Assembly: GCA_003153375.1 (NCBI GenBank)
Contig: PLYM01000255.1
Coordinates: 9,793-47,598, forward strand
Length of the DNA: 37,806 bases
Direction of reading: 5' to 3'
Source: Planctomycetaceae bacterium
GTDB taxonomy: Bacteria; Planctomycetota; Planctomycetia; Pirellulales; PALSA-1355
Each line of letters opens with the position of its first letter. Within the stretch, counting starts at the first letter, position 1. The position numbers were made by a program, and so were the translations under genes. The notes under the pieces are model-generated. The model did not search any database, was not told the origin of the DNA, and worked only from the letters and a program-made list of their open reading frames with translations. Positions 33,535-37,806 of this stretch are shown in pieces.

Positions 33535-33901
33535 GTCGAGATGCCTTTCCTGGTGGTTGATTGCTGAAACCCGGTCGTGGGTTCGCTTCGCTCCAACATG
33601 CGAACCGCTCGCCTGGGTCCTTCCTGATATCCCTAAATAATTAAAAGTAGTAGTAGTAAAAGGACCGGGCGAAATTGTCGATCGCCGGCCACTGCCTGCT
33701 GCTAAGTGAAACCCCAGCGGCAACTTGCCAGGCTCGGGGAAGCAGAAAACGGTGTGCATAAAGCGTTGACGACGCGTCGCGCGGCCGTCGGTCGCATGTC
33801 GATCGCGGACGCGTTTTGTCGAAGCGACGGATTCGTGTGTTGCCACGGGCCCCAAGAGCCCACGGCCGTCGACCGATCGCGACAAGTTTTCCACGCGTGG
33901 T
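33535..33901. other. Probable oriC between dnaA and dnaN
   Basis: This 367-base gene-free region holds the only markedly AT-rich tract nearby (33634-33661, TAAATAATTAAAAG and following), carrying four overlapping TAG/TAA triplets. Two DnaA-box-like sites lie to the right: TGTGCATAA at 33753-33761 (TTATGCACA on the minus strand, fits TTWTNCACA) and TTTTCCACG at 33887-33895 (one mismatch). Position in a dnaA-dnaN cluster is the commonest place for bacterial origins. The number of boxes is low, so assignment rests on the combined evidence. Confidence 0.65.
33648..33658 (+). promoter_or_regulatory. DnaA-trio-like unwinding element
   Basis: TAGTAGTAGTA sits beside the AT tract TAAATAATTAAAA. In the basal origin model of Bacillus subtilis, DnaA polymerises from boxes onto 3'-GAT/AAT-5' triplets. 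Read 3' to 5' on the plus strand, this element runs leftwards from the box side into the AT tract, which is the expected polarity. The nearest box seen is about 95 bases away, further than in the model. Confidence 0.5.
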
Positions 33902-34963
33902 TCATGGCGCCACCAGCAGCTTTTTCAGATCGGTCACGGCCTGCCGGGTGGTGCGGTCGCGGCGCAGTAGTTTCTCGACGCGACCCACTCCGTAGATCAC
34001 GGTGGTGTGGTCGCGACCGCCGAAAAAGTCGCCGATTTGCTTGAGGCTCTTGCCCGAAAGTTGCCGGGCCAGGTACATCGCCACGTTGCGGGCGGCCACC
34101 AGGGGCTGTCGTCGCAGCGGGCTCTTCAAGTCGGCAACCTTGAGACCGAAGTAGCGGGCCGTCAGCCGGGCGACGTCGCGCAACTCGGGCGTCCTCGTGC
34201 TGTCGCGCTGGCTGAGGAACGTCGCCAGGTTCGCTGGCGAGGCCGAGCCCGCGGTAATCTGCGATTGGAGTTCCAACTCGAGCAGCGCCGCGATCAGTTC
34301 CGGCACGCTGCCGGCGAGGCCTTGAGCCAGCGAGCGCACGGTGCGCTTCGGCAAGGAAATGCCACGCACGGCCGCCACACGCTCCAGGATGGCCGCACGA
34401 GCACTCATGCCAGGCAACGCCAAGGGCACAGCCAGTCCGGCCGACAGCCGGCTGCGCAGCGAGCTCAACAAGCCGGGGGCATGATTCGGCAGCGCGCGGG
34501 CCGTGACCACGACCAGCGCTCCGCGTTCGACCAATGCGTCGAGCGCGTGCAGCAACTCTCCTTGTGCGGTTCGCTTGGAGACCAACTGCCCCAGATCTTC
34601 CACGATCAATAGCGCGGCCCCGTGCAGTTCAGCGCGCCACGCTTCGAGCCGCCCGTCGGCCAGCGCGGCGGTGTGGGCTTCGGCAAATTCGGCGGCGGTC
34701 TGACAGATGACGCGAGCGGTGGGAAACTTCAGCCGCCACCAGGCCGCCAGGCCGTGGGCCAGATGCGACTTGCCGCTGCCGTGCGGACCGTAGAGGACCA
34801 GCGGGTTGTATTCGGTCGCGACGCTGTCGAGAAAAGGCTGGATCGCGGTGGCGGCCAGGCTGTTTTCAGGACCGGCGACGAACTCGCCCAAGCGCTCCAC
34901 GGCCGCCGTTGATGAGCGAGCGGCAAGGCCTGGCAGGGGGATCGTGAATACGCCAGTCACCAC
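33902..34963 (-). CDS. dnaA: Chromosomal replication initiator DnaA, short form
   Basis: A protein of about 353 aa, shorter than the usual 440-470 aa. The AAA+ domain has LYGPHGSGKSHL (Walker A, residues 59-66), a Walker B-like LLIVEDLGQL (120-123 region, Glu in place of the first Asp), and SSLRSRLSAGL with an arginine finger. The C-terminal helix-turn-helix ends in FGGRDHTTVIYGV (about 314-326), the DnaA signature that binds DnaA boxes. Domain I, which contacts DnaB and regulators, is missing, and domain II is nearly absent. Possible starts are GTG 34963 (preferred, GGACGGA upstream), GTG 34993 and TTG 35026. The last overlaps the likely promoter. It is the first gene of the dnaA-dnaN-dciA-gyrB cluster. 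Confidence 0.92.
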   Translation of the reverse strand: MVTGVFTIPLPGLAARSSTAAVERLGEFVAGPENSLAATAIQPFLDSVATEYNPLVLYGPHGSGKSHLAHGLAAWWRLKFPTARVICQTAAEFAEAHTAALADGRLEAWRAELHGAALLIVEDLGQLVSKRTAQGELLHALDALVERGALVVVTARALPNHAPGLLSSLRSRLSAGLAVPLALPGMSARAAILERVAAVRGISLPKRTVRSLAQGLAGSVPELIAALLELELQSQITAGSASPANLATFLSQRDSTRTPELRDVARLTARYFGLKVADLKSPLRRQPLVAARNVAMYLARQLSGKSLKQIGDFFGGRDHTTVIYGVGRVEKLLRRDRTTRQAVTDLKKLLVAP

Positions 34964-35026
34964 GGCGGGTCCGTCCAAACGAAAGGGGTCCACGATACGA
35001 AAGATTTCGCAAAATCGAGAACCCAA

Positions 35027-35032
35027 ATTGTA
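35027..35032 (-). promoter_or_regulatory. Possible -10 element of the dnaA promoter
   Basis: TACAAT on the minus strand, next to a short A/T-rich run (AAAAACGATACAATTT) in otherwise GC-rich DNA. No well-spaced -35 box was found: a TTGACC lies 25 bases upstream, too far. If it is used, transcription would start near 35019 and exclude the TTG start at 35026. The rest of the gap 34964-35187 shows nothing else clear. Confidence 0.35.
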
Positions 35033-35187
35033 TCGTTTTTGGGCCCGTTCCGCGAGCGGTCAATCGGTCGATCCGGGCAAAGAGGCAAGGGCCCAAAACC
35101 CCGAGAAATCAGCGGCAAAAAGCAGTCGACCGCGGGCCGGCGGAAGAGGGTCCGGCGGGCCCGGGCGGGGGCCTCGGGCGGCGCATG

Positions 35188-35224
35188 AAAAAAGCCGGGC
35201 CCTGATGGGGAATCAGGACCCGGC
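35188..35224 (-). terminator. Rho-independent terminator after the outer-membrane protein gene
   Basis: On the minus strand a 13-bp stem (GCCGGGTCCTGAT at 35224-35212 with its partner at 35206-35194, one G-T pair) is followed by six T residues (35193-35188). It lies 45 bases past the stop of the outer-membrane protein gene and insulates dnaA from it. Confidence 0.88.
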
Positions 35225-35269
35225 CGGGGTGGGATGATCGACCGGTGGGATAGCTAGTGAGCGCGGATT

Positions 35270-36658
35270 TTAGAAGCAGTATTCGAGGCGAGAAACAATT
35301 CCATCAAAGGTGACTGTCTGACCAAGGTTGACGAAGTCTGTAGTCTGTACGGCTTGCACGAACTGAGGGGTCGAGACCGTGTTGAACCAATAAGCGGTGT
35401 AATAGCCAGTCGAGGACCGCCAACGACCGTTGGCGCTGGTCCAGCGGATGCCGATCTCGAACTCCAGCACGGGCAGGGCCCGGTCGTCATTCCAGCGGCT
35501 GAGGGCCTGCGTTTGGCCGGCCGTTTCGTTGACCTGCCAGTAGTCGGAGTGGAACTGCCCGAACAGGACGCTGAGGAAGCTTTTGCCATAGACCGAGAAC
35601 AGTGAGTTGCCCAAGCGGCGTTCGCCATCAAGGCCCAACTTCAGGCCGGTGCCCTCGAAGCGCACGGCCGTGCTGTTGGTGATGATGTCGCCCGGCTGAG
35701 TGAAGTCGCCGGTCTGGTTGAAGAACTGCCGCAGGGTCGCATAGCGAAAGCCCACCGTGTAGTTCAACGCATGACACGGGCTATATGAGAACAAGCGGCG
35801 GAAGTCGATGTCGAACGTCTGGAAGTTGATGTTGTAATTGGCCGCCAGGAAGGACGTGTTGGCATTGGCGGCCGGCGAGCCGGGCATCAGCACCAGCGAG
35901 TTGAGAAAGCCGTTGTTCGGCGCCGAGATCGAGTCGCTGACGTGGTTCGCGAAGTTCGTGTACGTGAAGGCCACGCTCGAAATGTCGCTCAGCGCCTTGG
36001 TGACGCCAACGCGATAGCCGAGCGTGAAGTTCGGATCGGCCACGCCCACGTTGCCACCGGGCAGTCCGGCGCCGTTGAGCTGATTGGCGTAGGCCATGTC
36101 GATGCCGCGCGGCTTGAGGAACAACGACTCGGCAAAATAGCTGTTGTAGTGGGCCCAAAAGGGCCGGCATTGGCAGCCACAGCCGCCGCCGCACTGGTTG
36201 CACCGATCGCATTGGCCGCACTGGGAACAGCCGCCACAGGCTTCACATTGCTCGCAATGTTGACCTGGCGGCAGCGCGGCCGGGGCTTCGGCCGTGCTGG
36301 CGGCGTTGGCGCCGGCTGCCGGTGGCGCCTCGTCGGCAAATGGCGAGTGAACTTCCTCGGGCTTGCGTTGCCCGGCGGTGTTGAGCGAAGGGCCCATGTC
36401 CGAATCGTCGTTCGGATCATGGGCAATGGCGGCGGGAGTCGAGGGCGGGGCTTGAGCCGGGCGGGCGGGTGCCTGGGCCACGAAGGCGGGGTCGCGATAG
36501 ATGCGGACCTTGCGGCCGGAAGGCGAGGCGTGCAAGCGCGGGGGTGGCGGAGCAGTCGCCGGTTCGTCGAACTCGAACGAAGCCCGGTCTTCGGCAATCG
36601 CGACCGCGGCGATCAACGCCCAGGCCGCACATGCGAGTCGTAGGGTCTTGCCGAACAT
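35270..36658 (-). CDS. Outer-membrane beta-barrel protein (Lpg1974/BBP7-like) with Cys-rich segment
   Basis: A 462-aa exported protein. A signal peptide (MFGKTLRLACAAWALIAAVA) is followed by a Pro/Ala-rich linker (about 25-130). Then comes a segment at about 133-165 in which eight cysteines occur at every third residue (HCEQCEACGGCSQCGQC and onwards) plus three more. The rest, about 170-462, resembles the Legionella major outer-membrane-like barrels abundant in planctomycetes: NSYFAESLFLKPRG, FTLGYRVGVTKALS, then alternating strands, ending in an aromatic residue (EYCF), as in barrel proteins. The ATG at 36658 has GAGGAG upstream. The open frame to 36895 precedes the signal peptide and is not coding. 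The barrel is firm; the exact family label is from memory. Confidence 0.82.
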   Translation of the reverse strand: MFGKTLRLACAAWALIAAVAIAEDRASFEFDEPATAPPPPRLHASPSGRKVRIYRDPAFVAQAPARPAQAPPSTPAAIAHDPNDDSDMGPSLNTAGQRKPEEVHSPFADEAPPAAGANAASTAEAPAALPPGQHCEQCEACGGCSQCGQCDRCNQCGGGCGCQCRPFWAHYNSYFAESLFLKPRGIDMAYANQLNGAGLPGGNVGVADPNFTLGYRVGVTKALSDISSVAFTYTNFANHVSDSISAPNNGFLNSLVLMPGSPAANANTSFLAANYNINFQTFDIDFRRLFSYSPCHALNYTVGFRYATLRQFFNQTGDFTQPGDIITNSTAVRFEGTGLKLGLDGERRLGNSLFSVYGKSFLSVLFGQFHSDYWQVNETAGQTQALSRWNDDRALPVLEFEIGIRWTSANGRWRSSTGYYTAYWFNTVSTPQFVQAVQTTDFVNLGQTVTFDGIVSRLEYCF

Positions 36659-36895
36659 CAGTAGCTCCTCGTTGACTGGAACAGGCTGCCTAACCGTGAT
36701 AAGGCGAACTGCCCGCACAACAGTCATCGACGGAACAACCGTCATGCTCCAAAAACCCCACAGCGCGCGGCACAATCGGCAGATGCGGAGAAGTTTTCCT
36801 GATTTCCCTAGAATCAAGATGCCGCTGCAAAAGATGGACGGCCGGAGCGTCGCGCGCAAGCGAGGGTTCTTGCTGGGTTTACGATCGGTGCCCAC

Positions 36896-36916
36896 CCCTC
36901 GCGCTTCGGGTTAGTG
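36896..36916. repeat. Third arm copy of the REP-like repeat
   Basis: CCCTCGCGCTTCGGGTTAGTG repeats the right arm found at 25712-25736 (16 bases identical). A partial partner, CAAGCGAGGG at about 36857-36866, precedes it, suggesting a decayed palindrome. It lies between the outer-membrane protein gene and the metal transporter gene. Nothing else was seen in the gap 36659-36951. Confidence 0.7.
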
Positions 36917-36951
36917 GGAACGGAATGCTAGCGGTGCCTGCGATTCCGGCG

Positions 36952-37650
36952 CTATCCCACGGCGCGGGCGATGGTGAAGGCGGCCGCCGCGGCCAGGCCG
37001 CCGATGAGGGCGGTTTGCCAGCCGCCGCGCAGCGGTTTGAGGCCGGTGAAGCTGCCTTTGACGGCGCCAAACACGAACAGCGCGGCCAGCGTCACGGCAA
37101 TCGAAGCCCAGAGAGCCGTGGAGAGACTCGAAAGCACCATGTAGGGCACCAGCGGGATCAATCCACCCACGATGTAGGAGAGCCCGATTGTGAATGCACT
37201 CGAGCGGGCGCGACCGGCGTCGGGCGCTTCAAGACCCAACTCGAAGCGCATCATGAAGTCGACCCAACGGTCACTCTGTCCGCTGATGGCTGCCACGACC
37301 GGGCCAATGTGTTCCTCCGAAAGTCCGTAGCCGCGAAACACGTCGGCCACTTCCTCCCGTTCGTGGTCGGGCAGCTCGACGATCTCGGCATACTCGCGCC
37401 GTCGCTCCGAGGCGTAGTGTTCGGCGTCGGTGCGAGCCGCCAGGTAGCCGCCGAGGCCCATCGCGATGGCGCCGGCCGCCACCTCGGCCAGTCCGGCCGT
37501 CACGACGATCGTGGTGCTGCTGTTGGCCACCCCGGTCAAACCCGCGGCCAGGGCAAAGGGCACAGTCAATCCGTCGGACATGCCGATGACCATGTCGCGA
37601 ATCGTGGCCGAGGCCCGAAAGTGCTTTTCCAAGTGGGGAGTCAGCGGCAT
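36952..37650 (-). CDS. VIT1/CCC1 family iron/manganese transporter
   Basis: A 232-aa membrane protein. Residues 1-85 contain HLEKHFRASATIRDMVIGMSD and DGLTVPFALAAGL, the family's first membrane hairpin. The segment AGAIAMGLGGYLAARTDAEH leads into a charged cytoplasmic helical domain (about 85-145; EHYASERRREYAEI, EEVADVFRGYGL) that binds metals in VIT1. Three more membrane segments follow (IGLSYIVGGLIPLVPYMVL, IAVTLAALFVFGAVKG, ALIGGLAAAAAFTIARAVG). Relatives move Fe2+ or Mn2+ out of the cytoplasm. The length is normal. The ATG at 37650 has GAGG upstream. The 37651-37806 end of the window shows no gene. Confidence 0.9.
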   Translation of the reverse strand: MPLTPHLEKHFRASATIRDMVIGMSDGLTVPFALAAGLTGVANSSTTIVVTAGLAEVAAGAIAMGLGGYLAARTDAEHYASERRREYAEIVELPDHEREEVADVFRGYGLSEEHIGPVVAAISGQSDRWVDFMMRFELGLEAPDAGRARSSAFTIGLSYIVGGLIPLVPYMVLSSLSTALWASIAVTLAALFVFGAVKGSFTGLKPLRGGWQTALIGGLAAAAAFTIARAVG

Positions 37651-37806
37651 GGCAATCGACCTCGCAACAGAGCACGTGAAAAAATCGTGGCGCCGCGGCG
37701 GATGGCTTGCCCACGCGGATCGCTTCGGACCAGAATCATACCACCGGCTCGAGCGGCCGGGCCAAACCATCGCCCCTTAACGGCGAATGGCACACGGATA
37801 AGGAAA

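Noticed and set aside
33535-33894. Extended N-terminus of DnaN through the origin region
   Set aside because: The extra 120 codons are not clamp-like, and the family start MKVTCDREAL at 33534 has a good ribosome site.

Overview
The window looks like chromosome of a high-GC planctomycete, probably of the Pirellulales type. The grounds are a Legionella-type (Lpg1974/BBP7-like) outer-membrane barrel protein, WXG100 proteins with a coiled-coil FtsK/SpoIIIE ATPase, a short DnaA, stress-protein families common in that phylum, and a REP-like intergenic repeat. This placement is inferred from gene content and protein style; no rRNA gene is present to confirm it. I see no tRNA, rRNA, CRISPR array or transposase.

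Layout. (1) 1-6512, alpha-glucan and trehalose metabolism: the 3' part of glgX (+) converges on a treZ-treS/maltokinase pair (-). (2) 6584-7452: two small stress proteins, a GlsB/YeaQ-type membrane protein (-) and CsbD (+), with a perfect palindrome just upstream of csbD. (3) 7516-12709 (-), a compact type VII secretion-like locus: WXG100 protein, coiled-coil protein, a second small WRD protein and an EssC/EccC-like ATPase. (4) 13088-14012 (+): a TIR-like (Pycsar/CBASS effector type) gene whose 3' end appears shifted into another frame. (5) 14027-19884: LigD and Ku for non-homologous end joining, with a YflT/GSP17M-like protein, a BON protein and a DUF4142 protein between them. (6) 20215-23139: a secreted protein, a YhhN-type membrane protein and an acidic unknown protein. 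(7) 23154-29356 (-), an accessory block directly downstream of gyrB: two overlapping unknown genes (247 and 940 aa), an inverted repeat, then a DNA methyltransferase fused to a GIY-YIG domain, translationally coupled to a stand-alone paralogue of its C-terminal half. (8) 29368-34963 (-), the replication core in the order dnaA, dnaN, dciA, gyrB, with a likely oriC between dnaA and dnaN. (9) 35270-37650 (-): an outer-membrane protein with a cysteine at every third residue, and a VIT1/CCC1-type metal transporter.

How the parts may work together. TreS/maltokinase, TreZ and GlgX interconvert glycogen-like glucan, maltose and trehalose. The trehalose genes, CsbD, GlsB-like, YflT-like, BON and DUF4142 proteins and NHEJ genes form an apparent stress-survival neighbourhood. 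The best candidate for an undescribed system is block 7. The methyltransferase-fused GIY-YIG domain has Gln where the catalytic Glu is expected, while the coupled small protein keeps Glu. Both proteins carry the same pair of helical modules, which suggests a restriction-modification-like system with shared recognition modules. The 247/940-aa pair beside it is unrecognised and may be a second defence-type module.
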